Position numbers and translations under genes: made by a program. 64,000 nucleotides of DNA, taken from Algibacter sp045066735. Its GTDB lineage: Bacteria > Bacteroidota > Bacteroidia > Flavobacteriales > Flavobacteriaceae. The first letter of the stretch is position 1. Every line of letters starts with the position of its first letter. Below the pieces are notes generated by a model. The model was not told where the DNA came from. It did no database searches and saw only the letters and a program-made list of their open reading frames with translations. The stretch covers positions 124,001 to 188,000 of the forward strand of contig NZ_JBISHH010000007.1 of the NCBI RefSeq assembly GCF_045066735.1. The letters are read 5' to 3'. Of this stretch, positions 24,863-34,218 are shown in pieces.

Positions 24863-27800
24863 CTAGAAGTTAATACTTGCTTTAAATCCTATGCTTCTCG
24901 ATGTGGCATAACTCATATCTTCAACACCATTAACAAAACCATTCCCTTGCACGGCTAATTGCTCTGGGTCGAAGTGCGGATTTTCTGTAAAGGCAAAGAG
25001 GTTGTTTCCAATAATTGAAAGACTTAAGTCTGCGCCCTGTTTTAATCCTAAAAAGCCATCTTTAACGTTAAATGTGTAACCAATTGCAAATTGACGTAGC
25101 TTTAAAAAGGAGGCATCGTATACGTTGTTTTCTTCATGATTTCTGTTGTAAAATTGACTGAAATAGCTTTCTGCTGAAACCGCAACAGAATTGGGTTGCC
25201 CCGTGTTGATATTAACACCTTGTGCTGTAATACCAGCTTCGGGTCTATAGCTAGTTTCGGCTAATTGTCCGCCAACATTTCCGAGTGCCCTTGTTCTCGA
25301 AATTACCTCGCCACCTTGTCTCCAATCTATTAAGAAATTGATATTCCAATTTTTAAAATTGAAGTTGTTAGACCAGCCTAAGGTGAAGTCTGGATTGTAA
25401 TTCCCTAATTTTATCAGCTCGTCACTTGCAATAAATTCACCGCTGTCATTAATAAGAAATTCACCACTAGGATTGCGTAGGTAACCTGTTCCATAAATAT
25501 CACCAATACGCCCTCCTTCTTCAACCTGAAACCAAACCGTTTGGTTCGCACTGTCGTAAATTCTACTAAAGGCCAATGTTAATCTGCCATCAGATTGTGG
25601 CAAATTTTTAACCACTGATTGGTTTGTTGCAAAGTTGAATGTAGTATTCCAGTTAAAATTTTCTGTTTGTATTGGTGTAACTCCTAAAATAATTTCAATA
25701 CCATGCGTGTTTACTTCGCCTCCGTTAACAACTTGTTCGTTATACCCAGAGGATATGGCTACAGGTAAGGAAATTATTTGATCTTCTGTGGTATTAGTAT
25801 AATATGTGAAATCTAATCTTAACCGATTTTTTAAGAATCTTAAATCGGTTCCAAACTCATAAGAAGTTGTACGCTCTGGTTTTAAATTAGAATTTGGTAT
25901 AAAATTTTGATTACTAAAAGTAGCTTCACCATTAAAAGTGGTTTGCGATACAAATGCTCCAGATGTTTGGTAGGGGCTGGTGTCATTTCCAACTTGTGCA
26001 AAACTAGCTCTCAGCTTAGCAAACGAAAATACATTTGGTAACTTAGCGACATTCGATAAAATAAAACTTGATGATACCGAAGGATAAAAAAATGAAGTGC
26101 CATCAACAGAAAATGGTGTTGCCAAAGCGCTAGACCAATCGTTTCTGCCTGTAACGTCTAGAAAAAGGTAATCTTTGTAGCCTAATTTCGCAATGCCATA
26201 AAATGAATTGATGCGTTTTTGGCTTTCAAATTGGAATACTTCAATTGGAGAGGCCGCATTATTTAAATTAAAAATACCTGGCTGTGCTAAATTAACCGTT
26301 TGCGATTGCTTTGTTGATGCATTTTGGTCTAAGCGATTTCCTCCTAAATAAACATCAATAGTAAAATCTTTAAATTGATTCTTGTAATTAAGTAAAAAAT
26401 CAGTGTTAATTTCTCTAAAACTTACATCATGTTCTGCGTAAGCACCATTGCTAAAACGATTAGAGCTGTAGGCACGTTTTAGTTGGCGTGTTTCTGTGCT
26501 ATAATCCATTCCTGTTCTTAACGTTAAGCTTAAGTTTTTTGATAGTTGTTGCTTGATAGAAACATTTCCAAAAATACGATCTCTCACAAATGAGTTTGTG
26601 TTTTCATTAAGTATAAAATATGGATTATCAAAGAATGAGTAGTTAAACGAATATTGCTGTACATCTTCTAAACCGGGTTGCCAATAGTTTTTAAGATTAT
26701 CAATATTTAAGGATCTTGGGCCCCAGGCAACTAGTGAATAGTTAACATTTTCACTTCCGTAGCCATTAGAAGGCCTATTATCACTATTGGAATTGATATA
26801 ACTTATTGATGTGTTAATTTCGGTTTTCTCACTAGGTTTAAAATTAAGTTTTGTTGAAATGGTTTGACGGTCAAGATTAACTCCCGGTATAATCGATTCG
26901 CTACGTAAATCGGTAAAGAAAAATCGGTAGTTACCATTTTCAAAACCATTAGAAATAGATATGTTGTTAATGGTTGTAGTTCCTGTTTGGTAAAAATCTT
27001 TTAAGTTATCCGGATTAGATACGAACGGAGTTGCTGTAATTGGTAAGTCGTTGTACAATGCGGTGTCTCCACCACGAACAAATGTGCCATTATTCAGTTG
27101 CACGGGGCTATCAAACTGTGGTATTAATGTGTTGCTATCTAACCGAGGGCCCCAAGAGTAGGTTAGAAAATCACTTGTTCCACCACCTAGACCATCAATA
27201 TACTCAAATTGTCCAGATTGCCCTTGTCCATATTCATTTTGAAAATCTGGAAGTTGAAACGCAGTGTCTACAAATAAGGAGGTGTTAAAACTAATGCCTA
27301 AACCTCTTTTGTTACTTCCATTTTTTGTTTCAATAACAATAACTCCGTTTGATGCTCTTGTGCCATAAAGTGCTGCAGCACTCGGGCCTTTTAAAACAGT
27401 TACTGAAGCCACATCATCTGGGTTGACTTCCATAGCGCCGTTTCCAAAATCTATTTCCTGAAAACCAGAGGCAGCTTGATTGGTAAAATTAAAAACAGTT
27501 TCGTTGTTAATTGGAGTGCCATCAACAATAAAAAGAGGGTTGTTATTAGAGAAAGATGCTTCTCCTCTAATTGTTATTTTCGATGTAGATCCAACTCCAG
27601 TTGCACCTTGCGTTACCGTAACTCCTGCCAGTTTACCCTGCAGATTGTCTAAAAAGTTAACTGTTTTTACTTCTGTTAAGCTTTTCGATTTAATAGCTTG
27701 TACAGCATAACCTAAAGCTTTAGCGTTTCGTTTTATGCCTAAGGCTGTTATTACAATTTCGTTAAGTGCCGCAGCATCTTCTGTTAAGTTAACGTTTATA

Positions 27801-28054
27801 ATCGTTTTGTTTTTTGTTGAAATTGTTTCCGTTTTATATCCTAAAAATGAAAATTGTAATGTCTTTATTTCTGTTGAAATTTCAATAGAGTAATTTCCAT
27901 TTTCATCGGTAATAGTACCTGTTGCGTTGCTTGTTATATTTACAAAGGGTAGAGGCTCATTGTTTTCCTTGTCTGTAACACGACCAGTTATCGTCGTTTG
28001 TGCATGCGTAAAACCATATACGGCAAATAGCATGCATAGTAAAATATGCTTCAT
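24863..28054 (-). CDS. SusC/RagA-type TonB-dependent transporter
   Basis: A 1063-residue outer-membrane transporter. Order: signal peptide (1-18), CarboxypepD_reg domain (about 20-95, TTITGRVTDKENNEPLPFVN), plug domain with the SusC hallmark VLKGPSAAALYGTRASNGV, and a long barrel ending MSYATSRSIGFKASINF. Energy would come from an ExbB-ExbD-TonB complex such as that at 35833-37840. It forms a pair with the following SusD gene. Located inside the ArsS operon, it likely handles an organic arsenical or a precursor (inference). The start is set by the signal peptide. Confidence 0.92.
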   Translation of the reverse strand: MKHILLCMLFAVYGFTHAQTTITGRVTDKENNEPLPFVNITSNATGTITDENGNYSIEISTEIKTLQFSFLGYKTETISTKNKTIINVNLTEDAAALNEIVITALGIKRNAKALGYAVQAIKSKSLTEVKTVNFLDNLQGKLAGVTVTQGATGVGSTSKITIRGEASFSNNNPLFIVDGTPINNETVFNFTNQAASGFQEIDFGNGAMEVNPDDVASVTVLKGPSAAALYGTRASNGVIVIETKNGSNKRGLGISFNTSLFVDTAFQLPDFQNEYGQGQSGQFEYIDGLGGGTSDFLTYSWGPRLDSNTLIPQFDSPVQLNNGTFVRGGDTALYNDLPITATPFVSNPDNLKDFYQTGTTTINNISISNGFENGNYRFFFTDLRSESIIPGVNLDRQTISTKLNFKPSEKTEINTSISYINSNSDNRPSNGYGSENVNYSLVAWGPRSLNIDNLKNYWQPGLEDVQQYSFNYSFFDNPYFILNENTNSFVRDRIFGNVSIKQQLSKNLSLTLRTGMDYSTETRQLKRAYSSNRFSNGAYAEHDVSFREINTDFLLNYKNQFKDFTIDVYLGGNRLDQNASTKQSQTVNLAQPGIFNLNNAASPIEVFQFESQKRINSFYGIAKLGYKDYLFLDVTGRNDWSSALATPFSVDGTSFFYPSVSSSFILSNVAKLPNVFSFAKLRASFAQVGNDTSPYQTSGAFVSQTTFNGEATFSNQNFIPNSNLKPERTTSYEFGTDLRFLKNRLRLDFTYYTNTTEDQIISLPVAISSGYNEQVVNGGEVNTHGIEIILGVTPIQTENFNWNTTFNFATNQSVVKNLPQSDGRLTLAFSRIYDSANQTVWFQVEEGGRIGDIYGTGYLRNPSGEFLINDSGEFIASDELIKLGNYNPDFTLGWSNNFNFKNWNINFLIDWRQGGEVISRTRALGNVGGQLAETSYRPEAGITAQGVNINTGQPNSVAVSAESYFSQFYNRNHEENNVYDASFLKLRQFAIGYTFNVKDGFLGLKQGADLSLSIIGNNLFAFTENPHFDPEQLAVQGNGFVNGVEDMSYATSRSIGFKASINF

Positions 28055-28109
28055 TTAATTGAATAAAAGTTAGATAAACCTTCAGGAAGGCTTAAAAGAA
28101 TAATAAGAT

Positions 28110-28799
28110 TTATTGTAAATGAAGTAGAGCAGGAGAGCCCTTGTTGTGTTGCCTTTTTAATACGAAGTTATTAAAGGCTGAAATATGGTAAGCAATTATT
28201 TTAGTTGAAATTGAAATAGACTGAAGTAAAATAGATTTGATAGCAGCCGAAATGCTTTTGAAACTATTTAAAACACGTTCTATATCGGAAGCATTATCAA
28301 TATCTGTTAATACTTCTAAGTAATGAATTTTGGTGTTATTGGAAGCTAATGCTTTTGAAATACTTCTATTTAAACCAGCCGTTTGCCAAGGTAACTTTAA
28401 AAAAGTGTCTTTGTTAAACAGTTGCTTTTTTAGGCCCATTAAATAAAATCCACCATCTGTAGAAGGTCCTAAAACAATATGATTATGTTTTAGTTGCTCG
28501 GCAGTTTTTAAAATATGTTTTGCAGTTAAATGCGGTGTATCATTCCCAATAGTGATAATGGCTTGATACCCTTTGTTGTAAATAGATTGAATGGCGTTTG
28601 TAAAACGTTCACCAAAATTTGATCCAACTTGTTGGTTTTCGCTTAGATGAAAATAAGGTAAGCCTGTTTTTTTTGCAACATTTACAGTTTGAAGGTTTAA
28701 CGCTTCAAACAAACCGCTTGTTGAGGATAATGGTTTTGATACCATCTCCTTTTCAGCAGAGTTCGCAAAAATTAATATGGCTACTTTATGGTTTTTCAT
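28110..28799 (-). CDS. DUF2064 protein with degenerate nucleotide motif
   Basis: A 229-residue relative of the TIGR04282 group. The core motifs IGNDTPHL and LGPSTDGGFYLMGL are well kept, as is LEVLTDIDNASD near the end of the fold. The N-terminal signature that should read GxVKTRL is not present: the region reads ANSAEKEMVSKPL. A C-terminal tail of about 50 residues (KSISAAIKSILLQSI onwards) is extra. It starts 3 bp after arsS and precedes susC by 55 bp. It may be a partner subunit of the intact copy at 20031-20660, or a transferase with a different donor. Confidence 0.78.
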   Translation of the reverse strand: MKNHKVAILIFANSAEKEMVSKPLSSTSGLFEALNLQTVNVAKKTGLPYFHLSENQQVGSNFGERFTNAIQSIYNKGYQAIITIGNDTPHLTAKHILKTAEQLKHNHIVLGPSTDGGFYLMGLKKQLFNKDTFLKLPWQTAGLNRSISKALASNNTKIHYLEVLTDIDNASDIERVLNSFKSISAAIKSILLQSISISTKIIAYHISAFNNFVLKRQHNKGSPALLHLQ

Positions 28800-28802
28800 T
28801 CG

Positions 28803-29858
<1,056 letters not shown>

Positions 29859-29919
29859 TAATAGTTTTTATAAATTAAGATACTGTTCGCTTTTTATAAA
29901 CAGTACTTGGCGGATGGGT

Positions 29920-30022
29920 GCGTTAGGGATTGAGGCGTTTGTTGAAGCTCTTTTTGTGTTGTTGCGTTTATGCAACACAAAAAAGCGACTGCCGAAAGCC
30001 CGACCCTTTTCGGGTAACGCCC
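29920..30022 (-). repeat. Dispersed non-coding repeat with GCGTTA/TAACGC ends (copy 1)
   Basis: Read on the minus strand it starts GGGCGTTACCC, then a small hairpin (ACCC-gaaaa-GGGT), GTCGGGCTTTCGGC, a long hairpin (CTTTTTTGTGTTG pairing with CAACACAAAAAG), and ends CAATCCCTAACGC. The ends form inverted repeats GCGTTA/TAACGC. A second copy lies at 50924-51017. It fills the gap between the AhpD-like gene and arsS and has no credible frame. I recall similar GGGCGTTACCC...CAATCCCTAACGC elements from other flavobacteria, but cannot search here. Confidence 0.7.
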
Positions 30023-30030
30023 AAAAATTT

Positions 30031-30366
30031 CTACCCGTCTAATTTGTTTACTTTATTCATCATTTGTACGCCGTGCACTAGCGTTGCACCGCTTTTTATG
30101 GCTGCACCTACGTGTATGGCTTCCATCATTTCTTCTTTAGTTACGCCGCGTTGTAAGCCATCTTTGGTGTAAGCGTCTATACAATATGGACATTGCTCGG
30201 TGTGAGCAACGGCAAGTGCGATAAGTGATTTTTCGCGGGCTGTTAACGCGCCTTCTTCGAAAACTTTTCCGTAATATTCAAAAAATTTCTCGCCTAAATC
30301 TTTGCTCCATTCGGTAATTTTTCCAAATTTTCTTAAATCGGCTGGATCGTAATATGTTTTTTGCAT
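30031..30366 (-). CDS. Arsenosugar-associated peroxidase-like protein (AhpD/CMD fold)
   Basis: A 111-residue carboxymuconolactone decarboxylase/AhpD-like protein. The redox pair CPYC (Cys59, Cys62) with the following EEMMEAIHVGAAIKSGATLVHG is typical, and the whole matches the TIGR04169 group that accompanies ArsS. It probably reduces peroxides or handles thiol chemistry around trivalent arsenic (role unproven). It is the first gene of the operon; a terminator-like hairpin (30432-30464) separates it from the acyl-CoA dehydrogenase upstream, so the operon promoter should lie in about 30367-30431, although I see no TAnnTTTG match there. Confidence 0.87.
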   Translation of the reverse strand: MQKTYYDPADLRKFGKITEWSKDLGEKFFEYYGKVFEEGALTAREKSLIALAVAHTEQCPYCIDAYTKDGLQRGVTKEEMMEAIHVGAAIKSGATLVHGVQMMNKVNKLDG

Positions 30367-30431
30367 GATTTTATTTTTTACGAAATAATGAAATCTATTT
30401 GTAATTGTCGAGCACTTTCGTGATTCTTAAC

Positions 30432-30464
30432 AAAAAAAGACTCAAATATTTTGAGCCTTTTTTT
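30432..30464 (-). terminator. Terminator after acyl-CoA dehydrogenase
   Basis: Read on the minus strand: AAAAAAAGGCTCAAA, a 3-nt loop, TTTGAGTCTTTTTTT. The stem has one mismatch and ends in a T-run. It separates the dehydrogenase transcript from the ArsS operon. Confidence 0.72.
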
Positions 30465-30498
30465 ATAATTGGTGCTTTTATCATGTAATAAGGTGGTG

Positions 30499-31641
30499 TT
30501 ATTCTTTAATTAAACTTCTAGAAATAACGATTTTTTGTATTTCTGAAGTGCCTTCGTAAATCTGTGTTATTTTGGCATCGCGCATTAAGCGTTCTACGTG
30601 ATAATCTTTTACAAAACCGTTACCACCGTGTATTTGCACAGCTTCTACGGTGTGCTCCATAGCGACTTTACTAGCGTATAGTTTTGCCATAGCGCTCGAT
30701 TTATCGTAATTAAGGCCTTGGTCTTTATCCCAAGCAGCTTTCATAACGAGCATACGTGCCGCTTCGATATCTGTATACATATCTGCTAGCTTGAATGCTA
30801 TGGCTTGGTGGTTGCAAATCTCAGTACCAAATGCTTTACGTTGTTTGGAGTATTTTAATGCAAGTTCATAAGCACCAGAAGCGATACCTAAGGCTTGTGC
30901 AGCAATACCAATACGTCCGCCAGAAAGTGTTTTCATTGCAAAACGGAAACCAGAGCCATTAACACCAATACGGTTTTCTTTAGAGACTTTTACATCGTTA
31001 AATTGAAGCGTATGCGTGTCACTACCGCGAATACCAAGCTTATCTTCTTTTGGTCCAATATGGAAACCTTCCGTGCCTTTTTCAACTATAAAAGCGTTTA
31101 TGCCATGCGATCCTTTATCGCGATCCGTTTGCGCAATTACAAGGTAAACATCGGCGCGACCACCATTTGTAATCCAGTTTTTTGTACCGTTAATTATATA
31201 GTGATCACCATGGTCTATGGCTGTTGTTGCTTGCGATGTAGCATCACTTCCAGCCTCGGGTTCGCTAAGGCAAAAAGCGCCTACAAACTCGCCCGTAGCT
31301 AGTTTTGTTAGATATTTTTGTTTTTGTTCTTCAGTACCATAAGCTTCTAGTCCGTAACAAACTAAGGAGTTGTTTACAGAAACTATTACGGATGCCGATG
31401 CGTCTATTTTAGAAAGTTCTTCCATAATTAATACATACGAAATGGCATCCATGCCGCTTCCGCCGTATTTTGGGTCTACCATGATGCCTAAAAAGCCTAA
31501 ATCTCCCATTTTTTTTACAAGCGATTTTGGGAATTCTTGTTTATTGTCGCGTTCAATTACGCCAGGAAGCAATTCGGTTTGAGCAAAATCGCGAGCAGCA
31601 TCGCGTATCATAATATGTTCTTCTGAGAGTTTAAAATCCAT
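30499..31641 (-). CDS. Acyl-CoA dehydrogenase
   Basis: A 380-residue FAD enzyme of the short/branched-chain acyl-CoA dehydrogenase family: acyl-CoA to trans-2-enoyl-CoA. Family signatures are GAFCLSEPEAGSDATS and, near the C-terminus, IHGGNGFVKDYHVERLMRDAK, with IYEGTSEIQKIVISR containing the catalytic-base region (YEGT; Glu in this motif). Full length, cytoplasmic. It has its own promoter (31683-31713) and terminator. Chain-length preference is not evident. Confidence 0.93.
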   Translation of the reverse strand: MDFKLSEEHIMIRDAARDFAQTELLPGVIERDNKQEFPKSLVKKMGDLGFLGIMVDPKYGGSGMDAISYVLIMEELSKIDASASVIVSVNNSLVCYGLEAYGTEEQKQKYLTKLATGEFVGAFCLSEPEAGSDATSQATTAIDHGDHYIINGTKNWITNGGRADVYLVIAQTDRDKGSHGINAFIVEKGTEGFHIGPKEDKLGIRGSDTHTLQFNDVKVSKENRIGVNGSGFRFAMKTLSGGRIGIAAQALGIASGAYELALKYSKQRKAFGTEICNHQAIAFKLADMYTDIEAARMLVMKAAWDKDQGLNYDKSSAMAKLYASKVAMEHTVEAVQIHGGNGFVKDYHVERLMRDAKITQIYEGTSEIQKIVISRSLIKE

Positions 31642-31682
31642 AATTCGTAATTAAAGGGTGTTAAAAATGTAAAAAATGTTTT

Positions 31683-31713
31683 CAAATATAGGTTTTTAGT
31701 GTGAATATTTCAA
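31683..31713 (-). promoter_or_regulatory. Promoter of acyl-CoA dehydrogenase gene
   Basis: On the minus strand TATATTTG (31683-31690) fits TAnnTTTG, with TTG at 31711-31713, 20 bp upstream. It leaves a leader of about 35 bases before the start codon. Confidence 0.6.
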
Positions 31714-31737
31714 TGGGTATTGTTATTTTTACATCCG

Positions 31738-32793
31738 ATGGAAAAAAAAGAATATCATGTTGTAGGTGTAATGTCTGGAACATCTTTAGACGGAATAGAT
31801 TTAGTTGAGGTGAAATTTGTTTTTAATAAAACCTGGGATTTTGAAATTGTTTGTGCCGAAACGGTAGGGTATTCTATTGCTTGGCACAAAAAACTTAAAG
31901 GTTTAGTAGACTGCTCTTTAGAAGCCTTAAAAATTATAGACGACGACTATACTATTTTATTGTCGGAGGTTATAAAAACGTTTATAGCAAAAAATAATAT
32001 TCAAAATATTGACGCCGTTTGCTCTCATGGACATACAGCTTTGCATAGACCAGAAAATAAATTAACGTATCAAATAGGAAACAAATCCATTTTAGCAAAA
32101 CTTATAAACGAAACTTTAGTTTGCGATTTTAGAGTAGCAGATGTTGAACTCGGAGGGCAAGGTGCGCCATTAGTACCTATTGGTGATCGATTATTGTTTT
32201 CTCAATACGATTTTTGTTTAAATTTAGGCGGTTTTGCAAATATCTCTACTGAAATTAATAACGAACGCGTTGCTTATGATATTTGTCCCGTAAACATAGT
32301 TTTGAATATATATGCTCAAAAACTAGGTTTGAATTATGACGATGGTGGAAAAATTGCGGCCTCAGGTAACTATTTAACTCAGTTAGGAAATCAGCTTAAT
32401 CATTTAGAGTTTTATAAAGAAATGCCTCCAAAATCTTTAGGTTTAGAGTGGGTGCATAAAAATGTACTTCCGTTAATTGAAGCATCGCAAGCTTGTGAAA
32501 AGGATGTTTTGCGAACATGTTCCGATCATATCGCAGAGCAAATCTCGAATGTTTTAAAACCAAGAACAAAGGTTTTGGTAACAGGGGGAGGAGCTTATAA
32601 TACTTACATAATTTCCAAAATTAAATCGAATATTGGAGCAGAAATTATTATTCCTAATGCAGAATTAGTTGAGTTTAAAGAGGCTTTAATTTTTGGCTTC
32701 CTAGGTGTGTTAAAATTGCGAAATGAAGTGAATTGCCTAAAATCGGTTACTGGGGCATCAAAAAACCATAGTTCTGGTAGAATTTATTCTTAA
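31738..32793 (+). CDS. anmK: Anhydro-N-acetylmuramic acid kinase
   Basis: A 351-residue sugar kinase for peptidoglycan recycling: 1,6-anhydro-MurNAc is hydrolysed and phosphorylated to MurNAc-6-phosphate. The N-terminus carries GVMSGTSLDGID (10-21), the ATP-binding signature of AnmK; NLGGFANIS and VTGGGAYN are further family motifs. I chose the ATG at 31738 (MEKKEYHV), as an ATG at 31720 would add six residues not seen in the family. It diverges from the acyl-CoA dehydrogenase gene. No partner recycling genes are adjacent. Confidence 0.92.
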   Translation: MEKKEYHVVGVMSGTSLDGIDLVEVKFVFNKTWDFEIVCAETVGYSIAWHKKLKGLVDCSLEALKIIDDDYTILLSEVIKTFIAKNNIQNIDAVCSHGHTALHRPENKLTYQIGNKSILAKLINETLVCDFRVADVELGGQGAPLVPIGDRLLFSQYDFCLNLGGFANISTEINNERVAYDICPVNIVLNIYAQKLGLNYDDGGKIAASGNYLTQLGNQLNHLEFYKEMPPKSLGLEWVHKNVLPLIEASQACEKDVLRTCSDHIAEQISNVLKPRTKVLVTGGGAYNTYIISKIKSNIGAEIIIPNAELVEFKEALIFGFLGVLKLRNEVNCLKSVTGASKNHSSGRIYS

Positions 32794-32969
32794 AATAACA
32801 GAAATTTAATCTTCCAAGATTTTTAGTTTTTTTATATTTGTTACTTAATTATTAATAATTTAAAATTTTTATAAAATGAATCAACTTTAGCTACAGATAT
32901 CGACATATTACTCGTAAAGCGTAAGCTAAAAACTAAAAATATTCATAAAAATTTAAGATTATAAAAATA

Positions 32970-34196
32970 ATGAAAGCATTATTAAAAAAGTACGAAGATA
33001 AAGCACCTGAAATAATATTTAATTGGAAAGACTCTGAAACTGAAGCAGAAGGTTGGGTTGTAATAAACTCATTGCGAGGTGGAGCAGCCGGTGGCGGAAC
33101 ACGTATGAGAAAAGGGTTGGATATGAACGAGGTATTGTCTTTGGCAAAAACCATGGAGATTAAATTTACCGTTTCTGGTCCTGCAATTGGCGGAGCCAAA
33201 TCGGGAATTAATTTCGATCCAAAAGATCCAAGAAAAAAAGGTGTTTTAGAGCGTTGGTACGCTGTGGTTTCGCCATTGCTTAAAAGTTATTATGGTACAG
33301 GTGGCGATTTAAACGTAGATGAAATTCATGAAGTAATTCCTATTACCGAGCAAAGTGGTGTTTGGCATCCACAGGAAGGGGTTTTTAATGGCCATTTTAA
33401 ACCTACCGAAGCCGATAAAATTAATAGAATAGGCCAGTTAAGACAGGGTGTAATCAAGGTTATTGAAAATCCGGATTTCTCACCGAGTGTATCAAAAAAA
33501 TATACCATAGCCGATATGATTACTGGTTTTGGAGTTGCCGAAGCAGTAAAGCAGTATTACAATATTTATGGCGGATCTGTAAAAGGAAAACGCGCTGTAA
33601 TTCAGGGGTTTGGAAATGTTGGAGCGGCGGCTGCATTTTATTTGTCTCAAATGGGGGCAAAAGTGGTTGGAATTATCGATATTGCAGGAGGTTTAATTAA
33701 GGAAGAAGGTTTCACCTTTGAAGAGATAACAAAGTTGTTTTTAGCCAAAACAGGTAATACGTTGGAGGCGGAGAATTTAATACCTTTTGAAACGATAAAC
33801 CAAGACATTTGGAAATTACAAACGGAGATATTTGCACCATGTGCTGCATCACGATTAATCACTCAAAATCAAATCGATGAGATGATCAATAGTGGTTTAG
33901 AAGTTATTTCTTGTGGCGCTAATGTTCCATTTGCCGATAAAGAAATATTTTTTGGTTCCATAATGGAGCACACCGACAATCGTGTAAGTTTAATACCCGA
34001 TTTTATTTCTAATTGTGGTATGGCAAGAGTGTTTGCATATTTTATGGAACGTCGTGTACAAATGACAGATGAGGCTATTTTCAATGATACCTCAGATAAA
34101 ATTAGAGAAGCGATAGAAAAAGTATATTTAAAAAATAAATCAAAAACCGAAATTAGCGCTACAGCTTTCGAGCTTGCGCTAAGTCAACTAATCTAA
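32970..34196 (+). CDS. Glu/Leu/Phe/Val family amino-acid dehydrogenase
   Basis: A 408-residue NAD(P)-dependent dehydrogenase. The N-terminal catalytic domain has RGGAAGGGTRM and GPAIGGAKSGI with the catalytic Lys; the second domain has the Rossmann motif QGFGNVGAAAAF (about 214-225). It deaminates an L-amino acid to the keto acid; preference between glutamate and branched-chain substrates is not clear. About 175 bp of AT-rich sequence without a gene lies upstream. nhaD follows 22 bp later, so the two are probably co-transcribed. Confidence 0.9.
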   Translation: MKALLKKYEDKAPEIIFNWKDSETEAEGWVVINSLRGGAAGGGTRMRKGLDMNEVLSLAKTMEIKFTVSGPAIGGAKSGINFDPKDPRKKGVLERWYAVVSPLLKSYYGTGGDLNVDEIHEVIPITEQSGVWHPQEGVFNGHFKPTEADKINRIGQLRQGVIKVIENPDFSPSVSKKYTIADMITGFGVAEAVKQYYNIYGGSVKGKRAVIQGFGNVGAAAAFYLSQMGAKVVGIIDIAGGLIKEEGFTFEEITKLFLAKTGNTLEAENLIPFETINQDIWKLQTEIFAPCAASRLITQNQIDEMINSGLEVISCGANVPFADKEIFFGSIMEHTDNRVSLIPDFISNCGMARVFAYFMERRVQMTDEAIFNDTSDKIREAIEKVYLKNKSKTEISATAFELALSQLI

Positions 34197-34218
34197 AAAA
34201 TCAATTTTAATATTTAAT

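Noticed and set aside
23351..28054. Polysaccharide utilisation locus
   Set aside because: A SusC/SusD pair is present but no glycoside hydrolase, lyase or sulfatase is adjacent; the neighbours are arsenosugar genes.
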